From the NCBI GenBank assembly GCA_035689185.1, contig DASSLY010000020.1, forward strand, positions 1 through 42,309: a DNA stretch of 42,309 nt, in the 5' to 3' direction. Source of the DNA: DASSLY01 sp035689185. GTDB taxonomy: Bacteria > Actinomycetota > Actinomycetes > Actinomycetales > Dermatophilaceae. This document shows, in pieces, positions 15,965-23,642 of this stretch. The notes below the pieces were generated by a model, which did not search any database, was not told where the DNA came from, and saw nothing but the letters and a program-made list of their open reading frames with translations. Position numbers and translations under genes: made by a program. Numbering within the stretch: the stretch's first letter is position 1; every line of letters begins with the position of its first letter.

Positions 15965-16090
15965 GGGCGGAACGCTACGTCAGGTGGACCTGGCGCGCAG
16001 CCGGCAACCAGGTCCGCCCCGCCCGGCCTGCGCCGTCCGCCGTGAGCGACGACGATGGGGGCATCCGCACCCGGCAGCGAGGACGAGGCC

Positions 16091-16306
16091 ATGATCATCG
16101 ACCGGCAGCATCTGGTGGACTACCTGCGGGCCCACGGCCGCGTCGACACCGTCGACCGCGTCGAGGCCGAGCTGCCGGAACAGGTCGACGTGCATGCCCA
16201 AGAGGCCCTCCTGCTGTCCCTGGGCGTCGACATCGACGCACTGCTCGACCATGAGCCGGACCACCTGGCCGAACGCACGGACCCGCACGGGATGCACCCC
16301 TACTGA
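16091..16306 (+). CDS. Small hypothetical acidic protein, 71 residues
   Basis: A 71-residue acidic protein (MIIDRQHLVDYLRAHGRVDT, then VDRVEAELPEQVDVHAQEAL) with a helical, coiled-coil-like pattern and no membrane segment. The family is not recognised. An in-frame ATG at 16055 would add twelve residues; 16091 is preferred because the regular helical sequence begins there and GAGGACGAGG lies upstream. It stands alone between two minus-strand genes. Confidence 0.55.
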   Translation: MIIDRQHLVDYLRAHGRVDTVDRVEAELPEQVDVHAQEALLLSLGVDIDALLDHEPDHLAERTDPHGMHPY

Positions 16307-16335
16307 GGCGGGCCCGCTGTAGCGGGGACTGCCGG

Positions 16336-17136
16336 TCAGCGCCCGCTGCGCGAGAAGTGCTGATAGTCCTTGACGCCGGTCCACCGACCGCCCCAACCCC
16401 AGTTCAGGGCGCCGAACGCCCGCGTCACCACGTCGCCCTCGTGGATGACGCCGGGACGCCTGGGCCGGCCGGTGTAGGAGCGGCCCAGCGGCGGCAGCAC
16501 GGTTGCGCCGCGGACGTAGGGGTTCTCCCGCGGGTTGACGTCGACCGCCTCGCCATAGGAGTGCTGGGACCAGCCGCCGCCTCCGGTGGCAGGCCGGCAG
16601 TTGAACGCCGAGGTGTTGTCCGCGGCCATGGACGCGTCGTCGCTGCCGTCGAAGTCGTCCACCAGGCGCATGGACCGGATCGGATAGCCGGCATCGAAGA
16701 GCCGGTGGAAGACGCCGACCACGTCGGCCGCCACCCGCGCCGAAACCACCAGCTCACCCCGGTGGACCTGCCCGGCGAAGTCCACGTAACTCAGCCGCAG
16801 GTAACGCAGGTCCCGCAGCGGGGTAGGGCATCCCGCCCGGTAGGAGGTTGGCGTCATCCGCACGGCCAGCGCGTCGTCGATCGGCTGGACGCCTGCCGTG
16901 AACGGCGGCCGCCCCGGGGGACTCGCCGGCGGGCTCCCTGTGGTGCTGGTCGACGGCCGTGCGGGCTCGTCGGTCGGTGCCACCGCCGTGCGGGACGAGG
17001 TGACCGGGGACCGGGTCGTCGGGGCCGGGGACTCCACCGATGCCGGACCCGCGACCGGCGGCTCGTTGGTGCAGGCCGGCAGCGCCAGCAGGACCAGCAG
17101 GGCCATGGCAGTAGCGGGGACCGTCAGACCACCCAC
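16336..17136 (-). CDS. M15C-type D,D-/L,D-peptidase lipoprotein
   Basis: A 266-residue exported peptidase. A hydrophobic leader ends in the lipobox LLALPAC, so it is probably lipid-anchored to the outer face of the membrane. A Pro/Ser/Thr-rich linker precedes the catalytic domain. Zinc-site motifs of the M15C (VanY-like/endolysin-like) family are visible: SQHSYGEAVDVNPRENPYV and, near the end, NWGWGGRWTGVKDYQHFS. The family cleaves peptidoglycan stem peptides. The leader lacks the usual N-terminal positive charges, so the annotated GTG start at 17136 is uncertain. Confidence 0.88.
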   Translation of the reverse strand: MGGLTVPATAMALLVLLALPACTNEPPVAGPASVESPAPTTRSPVTSSRTAVAPTDEPARPSTSTTGSPPASPPGRPPFTAGVQPIDDALAVRMTPTSYRAGCPTPLRDLRYLRLSYVDFAGQVHRGELVVSARVAADVVGVFHRLFDAGYPIRSMRLVDDFDGSDDASMAADNTSAFNCRPATGGGGWSQHSYGEAVDVNPRENPYVRGATVLPPLGRSYTGRPRRPGVIHEGDVVTRAFGALNWGWGGRWTGVKDYQHFSRSGR

Positions 17137-17187
17137 CTCTCCACGGTGGCACCTCCCGGTCGGGGATCCGAAACCAGGTCGACCCGG

Positions 17188-17709
17188 TCAGGCGGTGCCG
17201 CCGGTGTCGACGCCCACTCCGAGCCGGTAGGCCAGGTGCCCGCCCAGGAACGCGGCGGCGCCCATCACCGTCACCCCCGCCGCGCTGAGCAGCCGGCCGC
17301 GGGACGGCCGCCGGGCCCACGAGGCCGCGCAGAGGGCCAGACCCAGCACGTTGACCGCGGCGTGGGCCACCCCGACCCTCCTGGCGGCTCCCGTCGTCGA
17401 GCCCCAGTCGGCCCAGCCGGCCAGCGCCGTCGGGGGCGCCGCGAGTAGTCCGATGCCCAGCGCTCGCCTGGCCGCGGCGGGGTCGGCCCCGGTCAGGTCC
17501 AGCAGCACCGCGGTCGCGATCCCGCCGATCGGCAGGGCGACCAGAGCGGGATGCAGCGGGTGCCCCAGCGGCCCGCCGCGCAGGGCCTCCCCTAGCGCAC
17601 CGCGGCCCACCGCCGCGGCCACCGGGTCGGCCCTGCTTGCCAGTTGGTCGAGCACCTCGGCCTGCTCGATCCGCGACACCAAGGACTCCACGCCGTTTCC
17701 TGCCGTCAT
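17188..17709 (-). CDS. DUF2231 membrane protein
   Basis: A 173-residue protein with about four transmembrane segments. The sequence GPLGHPLHPALVALPIGGIA followed by ATAVLLDLTG is the DUF2231 hallmark, with conserved histidines in HPLHP, and AAAFLGGHLAYRLGVGVD near the C-terminus is also typical. The function of the family is unknown; members often sit beside redox or Rieske proteins, which are absent here. The ATG overlaps the stop of the FadR-type regulator gene by ATGA, so it is probably translated from the same message. Confidence 0.85.
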   Translation of the reverse strand: MTAGNGVESLVSRIEQAEVLDQLASRADPVAAAVGRGALGEALRGGPLGHPLHPALVALPIGGIATAVLLDLTGADPAAARRALGIGLLAAPPTALAGWADWGSTTGAARRVGVAHAAVNVLGLALCAASWARRPSRGRLLSAAGVTVMGAAAFLGGHLAYRLGVGVDTGGTA

Positions 17710-18536
17710 GGCTGCTCTGGTACCCGCTTGCGGCTCGGAGCAACCGCTGCGAGCGGTATGCCGCTCGGCTCCGCCGCGGGTGGTCCAGTCAGGGCCGGAC
17801 CAGGCCCGCGCACCGCAGTCTCTCCCAGCATGGCCTCGGTCGCCTCGGCCACGATCTGCCGCATGGCGTGCTCGGCGGCCACGCCGTCGCGCACCTGGAC
17901 GGCCTGCGCCACGTCGGCGTGCAGGCGAATCGCCACCGGGTTCGGTGCGCTGGGCATCAAGCCGTGGTGGGTCCGCCCGGACAGGACCTCACCGACCAGG
18001 CCGGACAGTGCGGCCAGCATCTCGTTGCCGGACGCCTCGAGCAGGGTCGTGTGGAAGACCTGGTCCGCCTCCAGGTATGCCAGCAGGTCGCCGCCCCGGC
18101 CGTGAACCGCCATGGCCATGACCGCGCCGGTGAGCGCCCCGCACTGCTCCGGGGTGGCACGGCCGGCGGCCAGGGCCGCGGCCACCGGCTCGATGCCCTG
18201 CCGCAGCTCGGACAGCGACCGCAGCTGGGCCAGCCGTTCGTCTCCGTCGAGCCGCCAGCGGATCAGGTGCGGGTCGTAGACCTGCCAGCTCGCCCGGGGT
18301 CGAACGGTGACGCCCACCCGGCGTCGGCTCTCCACCATCCCCTTGGCCTCCAGGACCCGGATGGCCTCGCGGATGACCGAGCGGGACACGTCCAGGCTTG
18401 CCTCGAGGCGGTCGATGGACAGCACTGTCCCCGGCGCCAGCGAACCGCTGGCGATGAGCCGGCCGAGATAGTCCACGGCACGGCCGTGCAGGTCCCGGCT
18501 GGGCTCCCCCATGCGGGGCGCAGGTGGGGAAGGCAT
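17706..18536 (-). CDS. GntR-family (FadR/FCD subfamily) regulator, likely gluconate repressor
   Basis: A 276-residue regulator with an N-terminal winged helix (LEASLDVSRSVIREAIRVLE then AKGMVESRRRVGVTVRPR) and a C-terminal FCD helical domain with the metal-ligand-type segments LEADQVFHTTLLEASGNEML and ADVAQAVQVRDGVAAEHAM. It is divergent from gntP-gntK across 154 bp, so control of gluconate uptake with gluconate or 6-phosphogluconate as ligand is likely. A start at 18512 (the MGEPSRD methionine) is also possible. The C-terminal 30 residues are Pro/Ala-rich and probably disordered. Confidence 0.9.
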   Translation of the reverse strand: MPSPPAPRMGEPSRDLHGRAVDYLGRLIASGSLAPGTVLSIDRLEASLDVSRSVIREAIRVLEAKGMVESRRRVGVTVRPRASWQVYDPHLIRWRLDGDERLAQLRSLSELRQGIEPVAAALAAGRATPEQCGALTGAVMAMAVHGRGGDLLAYLEADQVFHTTLLEASGNEMLAALSGLVGEVLSGRTHHGLMPSAPNPVAIRLHADVAQAVQVRDGVAAEHAMRQIVAEATEAMLGETAVRGPGPALTGPPAAEPSGIPLAAVAPSRKRVPEQP

Positions 18537-18690
18537 GAGTCAATCATCTCACGAGACACGCGTTTGGTGCCCGCCAGATCAGTCTGCGTTGTCGATTGAC
18601 TAACAGCTCTTGAATAAATCTGATCTTTACGGCATCCTCGAAGCGTGTCGCGATCACGCGGCATACCACCCGGAAGAGTCTGGAGTCCCC
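18537..18690. promoter_or_regulatory. Divergent gluconate promoter region with candidate operators
   Basis: This 154-bp spacer is more AT-rich than its surroundings and must contain both promoters. It carries related half-sites GAGTCAATCAT and GTCGATTGAC, the latter near 18590, and an inverted pair AGATCAG/CTGATCT. I regard them as possible FadR-type sites. GGAGT just before the ATG at 18691 is the gntP ribosome-binding site. Confidence 0.4.
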
Positions 18691-20076
18691 ATGTCCTTGC
18701 AGGCCCTTGCCAGCGCCCCGGTGCTGGCAGCCGCCGACCCGGCGCCCAGTGGGGGGCGCCTGGTCGTCGCCGCCCTCATCGGCATCGCCGTGATCGTCGT
18801 CCTGATCACCAAGTTCAAGCTGCACCCCTTCCTGTCCCTCACCATCGGCTCCCTGGGCGTGGCACTCATCGCCGGGCTCGCCGTCGATGCGGCGATCGAC
18901 AGCTACACCAAGGGGTTCGGCAGCACCGCCGCCGGCGTCGGCGTGCTCATCGCCCTCGGTGCGATGTTCGGCAAGCTGCTCGCCGACTCCGGCGGGGCGG
19001 ACGAGATCGTGGACACGATCGTCGGACGAGCCACCACGCGAACCCTGCCGTGGGCGATGGGGGGAGTGGGTGCGCTGATCGGCCTGCCCATGTTCTTCGA
19101 GATCGGCCTGGTGCTGCTCATGCCGGTGATCTTCCTGGTGGCCAAGCGGTCCGGGCTGTCGTTGATCGCCGTCGGCATCCCGGCGCTGGCCGGCCTGTCC
19201 GTCATGCACGGCCTGGTCCCCCCGCACCCCGGCCCGCTCGTGGCCATCCAGGCGCTGAACGCCGACCTCGGCGTGACCTTGGCGCTCGGCGTGCTCGTCG
19301 CCGTGCCCACCCTGACTCTGGCTGGTCCTGTCTTCGCCCGGTATGCGGCGCGGTGGGTGAACGTCCCCGCGCCGGACCTGTTCCAGACCGAGGAGCAGCT
19401 TCGGCTTCGCCGGCCATCCTTCCCGGTGACCCTGGCAACGGTTCTGCTCCCGGTCACCCTGATGATGGGCAAGGCGCTGGCCGACATCTTCGCCGCCGAC
19501 GGCAGCCTGCCGCGCACCATCCTGGACGCCCTGGGCACTCCCCTGGTCGCGTTGCTGCTGGCGGTCGTGGTGGCGCTGTTCACCCTCGGCCGCGGCGCCG
19601 GGATGAGCCTGAAGCAGGTGATGACCTCACTGGAGCACTCCCTGCCGCCGATCGCGGGGATCCTGCTCATCGTGTCCGCCGGCGGAGGGTTCAAGCAGAC
19701 CCTCATCGACACCGGGATCGGCAAGCTCGTCGCCTCCTGGGTTGCCGACTCCGGGCTTTCGGTGCTGCTGCTGGCCTGGGTGGTGGCGGTGCTGATCCGC
19801 CTGGCTACCGGGTCGGCCACCGTGGCCACCGTCACCGCGTCCGGCATCCTGGCTCCCCTGGTGGGCAGCCTCAGCACCACGGAGACCTCGTTGCTGGTGC
19901 TGGCCATCGGCGCCGGCTCGCTCTTCTTCTCCCACGTCAACGACGCCGGCTTCTGGCTGGTGAAGGAGTACTTCGGGTTGTCCGTCGGCCAGAACCTCAG
20001 GACCTGGTCGATCATGGAGACGCTCATCTCGGTCAGTGGCCTGGTCTTCGTCCTGCTGCTGAACCTGGTGCTCTGA
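18691..20076 (+). CDS. gntP: Gluconate:H+ symporter, GntP family
   Basis: A 461-residue polytopic inner-membrane permease with about twelve hydrophobic segments. The family motif HGLVPPHPGPLVAIQALNAD lies near residue 175, and LATGSATVATVTASGILAPL and FFSHVNDAGFWLVKEYFGLS near the C-terminus are also characteristic of GntP/gluconate permeases. The start is the ATG at 18691 with GGAGT upstream; an upstream in-frame TTG adds 27 residues unlike the family. The stop overlaps the gluconokinase ATG by one base (TGATG), so transporter and kinase are coupled. Confidence 0.94.
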   Translation: MSLQALASAPVLAAADPAPSGGRLVVAALIGIAVIVVLITKFKLHPFLSLTIGSLGVALIAGLAVDAAIDSYTKGFGSTAAGVGVLIALGAMFGKLLADSGGADEIVDTIVGRATTRTLPWAMGGVGALIGLPMFFEIGLVLLMPVIFLVAKRSGLSLIAVGIPALAGLSVMHGLVPPHPGPLVAIQALNADLGVTLALGVLVAVPTLTLAGPVFARYAARWVNVPAPDLFQTEEQLRLRRPSFPVTLATVLLPVTLMMGKALADIFAADGSLPRTILDALGTPLVALLLAVVVALFTLGRGAGMSLKQVMTSLEHSLPPIAGILLIVSAGGGFKQTLIDTGIGKLVASWVADSGLSVLLLAWVVAVLIRLATGSATVATVTASGILAPLVGSLSTTETSLLVLAIGAGSLFFSHVNDAGFWLVKEYFGLSVGQNLRTWSIMETLISVSGLVFVLLLNLVL

Positions 20077-20618
20077 TGGCGGCGGCAACGGCCGACACGC
20101 GGGTCACGCCGGTGCTGGTCGTCATGGGCGTGTCCGGGTCCGGCAAGTCCACGGTGGCTGCGCTGCTGGCCGGCCACCTCGGCTGGGACCTGCAGGAGGG
20201 CGACGACCTCCACCCGCAGGCCAACATCGCCAAGATGGCTGCCGGCGAGCCCCTCACCGACGAGGACAGATGGCCCTGGCTCGACCGGGTCGCCGGCTGG
20301 ATCGCGGCTCACGCGGAGGCGGGCCGGCCGGGCATCATCACCTGCTCAGCGCTGAAGCGGTCCTACCGCGACCGGTTGCGCGGCGGGTACCAGGACAGTG
20401 TGGTCTTCGTCCACCTGGCCGGCACCCGGCGTCAGCTCGCCGAGCGGCTCGGCGCTCGGCTGGACCACTTCATGCCGCCGGCCCTGCTGCAGTCGCAGCT
20501 GGGCACGTTGGAGGAGCTGGGGCCGGAGGAGCAGGGGGTCGTCGTCAACATCGGCGCCGGGCCCACCCAGGTCGCGGAGGAGGCGCTGGAGCGGCTGCTG
20601 CCGTGGATCGCCCGCTGA
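20076..20618 (+). CDS. gntK: Gluconokinase
   Basis: A 180-residue cytosolic kinase that makes 6-phosphogluconate from gluconate and ATP. The P-loop GVSGSGKST is at residues 19-27, followed by the family segments EGDDLHPQANIAKMAAGEPL and TDEDRWPWLDRVAGW, then ITCSALKRSYRDRLRGG and ARLDHFMPPALLQSQLGTLE. The length is normal for thermoresistant-type GntK. It is coupled to gntP by TGATG. Confidence 0.96.
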   Translation: MAAATADTRVTPVLVVMGVSGSGKSTVAALLAGHLGWDLQEGDDLHPQANIAKMAAGEPLTDEDRWPWLDRVAGWIAAHAEAGRPGIITCSALKRSYRDRLRGGYQDSVVFVHLAGTRRQLAERLGARLDHFMPPALLQSQLGTLEELGPEEQGVVVNIGAGPTQVAEEALERLLPWIAR

Positions 20619-20624
20619 GCACCG

Positions 20625-20820
20625 TCACCGCGCGGGCGCCAGCTCGCCGGCCGAAGCCCGGCGCAGCACGTGCTGGCGGAACAGCTCCGCAGCCGGCAGC
20701 ACGGCGACGCCGAGACCGGCGGCGACGAAGCCGGCCACGGTCGGCAGGTCCTCGACCTCGAACTCCACCCGCGGCTCGAATCCCGCGCCACGGCTCGGGC
20801 GGGCGTGGCAGGCTTCGGCC
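20625..20820 (-). pseudogene. Remnant of a LysR-type regulator (C-terminal end only)
   Basis: Read on the minus strand, about 60 codons before a TGA at 20627-20625 give FEPRVEFEVEDLPTVAGFVA followed by AGLGVAVLPAAELF. This is the typical last third of a LysR substrate-binding domain. No helix-turn-helix or upstream part of the domain exists, because the DUF1015 gene begins on the other strand at 20821. It is therefore a truncated relic, presumably cut when the DUF1015 segment was joined here. Confidence 0.65.
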
Positions 20821-22005
20821 GTGCCTCGCTTCGAACCGTTTCGCGCCCTGCGCTACGCCCCTGGGGCCGACCTGGCCAAGGTGACCGCGCCGCCATACGA
20901 CGTCCTCTCCGACGCGGACGTGACCGGCCTCGCCGCACGGGACCCGCACAACATCGTGCACGTTGACGTGCCGCGGGGCGGCGCGGACCGGTACGACGTC
21001 GCGGCGCGGCTGTTCCGGGCGTGGCTGGCGCAGGGTGTCCTGGTCGGCGACTCGGAGCCGTCGTTCACCATCTACCGGCGGCGATTCATCGACCAGAGCG
21101 CGGTCCCGCGTGACGTGGTCGGCGTCCTGGGCGCGCTGGAAGTCGTCGACCAGGGCGCTGGCGGCGTGCTGCCGCACGAGCGCACGACGCCGAAGGCGTC
21201 TACCGACCGGCTCGACCTCACCCGCACGACCGAGGCCAACCTGTCCCCCGTCTGGTGCCTGTCCCGGTCGGCCGGCCTGTCCGAGGTCCTCGCGGCCCCC
21301 GGCGAGCGGACCGGCTCGGCGACCGTCGACGGGGTCGAGCACGTGGTCGAACGGGTGACCGACCCCGGGCGCGTTGCCGCTATTGGCGACGTAGCCGGGC
21401 GGACCGCCGTCCTCATCGCCGACGGGCACCACCGGTATGCCGTGGCGCGCGACTACCGGGACGAGGTGCGGGCCGCAACGGGTCGGACCGACACCCCGGC
21501 CGAACTCACCCTGGCCTTCGTCGGGGAGCTGGTGGCCGACCAGCTCAGCATCGAGGCGATTCACCGCGTCTACCGCGGGGTCGGCCACGACGCGCTGCTA
21601 CGGGCACTGTCCCGGTTCTTCCATGCGGAGCCAGGCTCCGGCGGCCGGCCGGGGCCGCCGATCCTTGCTCAGATGCAGGCGCAGGGTCGGCTCGGACTCG
21701 TCGGCCCGGCCGGCTGGCACTGGCTGGTCCCGCGCTCGGGTGCCTTCGACGGCATCCGCGCGCTGGACGGCGCCTGGCTGGAGCACGCGCTGCGGGACAC
21801 CGCCGTGTCGGTCACCTACCAGCACGGCGTGGACGAGACGGTCGGCCTGGTGCAGGGCGGCTCGGCCACCGCGGCCGTGCTCATCCGCCCGGTGCCGATC
21901 CAGGAGATCGAGCGCACCGCCACCGAGGGACTGCTGATGCCGCCGAAGTCGACCTACTTCGCCCCCAAGTTGCGCACCGGCCTCGTTATGCGTGAGTTAG
22001 CCTAG
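20821..22005 (+). CDS. DUF1015 family protein
   Basis: A 394-residue cytosolic protein. The start motif PRFEPFRALRYAP and the segment KVTAPPYDVLSDADVTGLAA, then DPHNIVHVDVPRG, LPHERTTPKASTDRL, AVLIADGHHRYAVARDY and MPPKSTYFAPKLRTGLVMR, are the conserved blocks of DUF1015. The domain has no assigned activity; a SerC/phosphoserine-related role has been suggested from gene neighbourhoods elsewhere. The GTG at 20821 fits the family N-terminus. It appears monocistronic, and its first bases overlap the end of a LysR relic on the other strand. Confidence 0.9.
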   Translation: MPRFEPFRALRYAPGADLAKVTAPPYDVLSDADVTGLAARDPHNIVHVDVPRGGADRYDVAARLFRAWLAQGVLVGDSEPSFTIYRRRFIDQSAVPRDVVGVLGALEVVDQGAGGVLPHERTTPKASTDRLDLTRTTEANLSPVWCLSRSAGLSEVLAAPGERTGSATVDGVEHVVERVTDPGRVAAIGDVAGRTAVLIADGHHRYAVARDYRDEVRAATGRTDTPAELTLAFVGELVADQLSIEAIHRVYRGVGHDALLRALSRFFHAEPGSGGRPGPPILAQMQAQGRLGLVGPAGWHWLVPRSGAFDGIRALDGAWLEHALRDTAVSVTYQHGVDETVGLVQGGSATAAVLIRPVPIQEIERTATEGLLMPPKSTYFAPKLRTGLVMRELA

Positions 22006-22112
22006 CTTTGCCCTGAGACCCTCTCGTCCGCAGCGGTCCTTACGCGCTAAGGTGATCTGCGGCGCAGCCTCCGTCGTGGACCTGTGCTGGACCACGGGGA
22101 GGGAAGTCTGCT

Positions 22113-23306
22113 GTGAAGCGCATCGGGACGACCATGGCTGCGTTGACGCTGGCCTTGACGGTGGCGGTTCCGATTGCCGCCCCGAGCGCAGAGGCGCTGG
22201 GGGCCGGTCGGCCCAAGTTGTTCGCGCCGACGTACATGTCGAAGTCGGGGCTCTACTCAAGGGCCGACGCGGTGAAGATCGCCAGCCACTACGACTTCGT
22301 GGCGGCCAACTCCAAGCAGCTGACCGCGGACACGATCGCAGCGATGCGGGTGGCGAACCCGGCCGTCAAGATCGTCGTGTACCTGAACGGGACGTTCGAT
22401 CTGGAAACGGTTCGGAGCTACCCGGCCGGCGAGTACGCGCGGGATGCCACAGGCAGCTTCATCCGGTCGGTCAAGTACGACAACTGGCTGATGGACCCGT
22501 CCCAGCCCACGTGGGGCGCCAGAGTGTCTCAGCTGTGCACCACGCTGATGGCCCCCGGCTACGACGGCTGCTTCGTCGACATGCTCGGCCAGAGCCTGCT
22601 GAACAAGAGCTACCTCACCGGCAAGCCGATCAACCCGGCCACCGGCGTGGAGTGGACGGTGCCCCAGTGGCAGCGGGCCGCAGCGATGATCGGGCAGAAG
22701 GTGCAGGAAGACCATCCGGGCAGCCTCATCATCGGCAACGGCCTAAGTCACGGGCAGAACTACTTCGCGCCCAGCGGGCCGTCGTCGCTGCTGTTCACCG
22801 GGCTGGACTACGCGCTCGCCGAGGTCTGGCTGCGGCAGGCGCAGTTCTCCCCCACCAAGTACAAGGCGCCGACGCAGTGGAAGCAGGATGTCGACATCCT
22901 GACTGACGCCGGCAGCCAGGGGAAGCACGCATCGGTGACCGTGAAGGTTTGGACCACCGCCACCGCCGCTCAGCGCGAGAGCCTGCATCGCTACGCCTTG
23001 GCAAGCTTCCTTCTCGGTACCAACGGTGGCAGCTACTTCAGCTTCACCAACGGCCAGACCGGCACCGAGTTCCAGGCCAACGCCGGAGACCCCCTGGACA
23101 ACATCGCGGTAGGAACTCCCATGGAGGCCTACCGCGGCCTGGCGAACGGCGCCTACCGCAGGGCCTACTCCAACGCGCTCGTGGTGGTCAACCCCACGAC
23201 ATCGACGGTGACGGTGCCCACCCCTTCCTGCGTGACGTTGGACGGCAGGACGGTCACCTCCCTCACCATGACCGCGAACACCGGGGAGATCTGCCGCACC
23301 GCGTAG
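22113..23306 (+). CDS. Secreted putative glycoside hydrolase (GHL15-like)
   Basis: A 397-residue protein with a signal peptide (MKRIGTTMAALTLALTVAVP, cleavage after PSAEA). The mature part looks like a TIM barrel of the hypothetical glycosyl hydrolase family 15: KLFAPTYMSKSGLYS, VKIVVYLNGTFD, WLMDPSQPTWGARVSQLC, APGYDGCFVDMLGQSLL, LIIGNGLSHGQNYF, LLGTNGGSYFSFTNGQ, with a small C-terminal beta domain. Asp in DGCFVDML is a candidate catalytic acid. The substrate is unknown; a role on exported polysaccharide is possible. The GTG start follows GGGGAGGGAAG. It runs in the same direction as the PHP-domain gene but is separated by 336 bp. Confidence 0.72.
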   Translation: MKRIGTTMAALTLALTVAVPIAAPSAEALGAGRPKLFAPTYMSKSGLYSRADAVKIASHYDFVAANSKQLTADTIAAMRVANPAVKIVVYLNGTFDLETVRSYPAGEYARDATGSFIRSVKYDNWLMDPSQPTWGARVSQLCTTLMAPGYDGCFVDMLGQSLLNKSYLTGKPINPATGVEWTVPQWQRAAAMIGQKVQEDHPGSLIIGNGLSHGQNYFAPSGPSSLLFTGLDYALAEVWLRQAQFSPTKYKAPTQWKQDVDILTDAGSQGKHASVTVKVWTTATAAQRESLHRYALASFLLGTNGGSYFSFTNGQTGTEFQANAGDPLDNIAVGTPMEAYRGLANGAYRRAYSNALVVVNPTTSTVTVPTPSCVTLDGRTVTSLTMTANTGEICRTA

Positions 23307-23322
23307 CGGCCCCGGCCACGCA

Positions 23323-23340
23323 CCCCGGCCGCGGCCGGGG
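23323..23340. terminator. GC-rich inverted repeat after the GHL15 gene
   Basis: CCCCGGCC and GGCCGGGG are separated by GC, 16 bases after the stop. The perfect stem suggests a terminator, though without a T-run. Confidence 0.45.
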
Positions 23341-23538
23341 TAGGGGCGGACGTGGGTGAGTCGCGCCCGCAGCCGTCCGCGCGTCATGGGCAGCGTCTCA
23401 AACTCTGAGATCCAGCCCGCTGGCTGCGGTTGTTTGCCTGCGACTACCTGCGCTTGCTGCTTGCGCCGCTGAGCCCGTCAAACGAGCTCTTTTACGTTCA
23501 AACCGCTGCACTTCGGCACAAAATCTCGCAGTAGCCCT
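23341..23538. other. Intergenic stretch, nothing recognised
   Basis: This is the upstream part of the 336-bp gap before the PHP-domain gene. It is lower in GC than the genes around it and presumably holds the PHP promoter. I see no convincing reading frame or known riboswitch here. Confidence 0.4.
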
Positions 23539-23600
23539 TGGACAGATGAGTCCATCAACAACCTAGGTCTAAGGCCCATGAAAGCGGGCTGCACTAGGTT
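23539..23600 (+). promoter_or_regulatory. Structured leader upstream of the PHP-domain gene
   Basis: Two consecutive hairpins can be drawn. The first is TGGAC (23539-23543) with GTCCA (23550-23554), loop AGATGA. The second is a two-tier stem: AACCTAG (23560-23566) with CTAGGTT (23594-23600), and inside it GCCC (23574-23577) with GGGC (23586-23589), loop ATGAAAGC. They lie 40-105 bases before the GTG at 23643. No known riboswitch family was recognised. Confidence 0.42.
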
Positions 23601-23642
23601 GCGCTGGCTGGAATCGGTCAAACAGGGCAACTGGAGGCAAAT

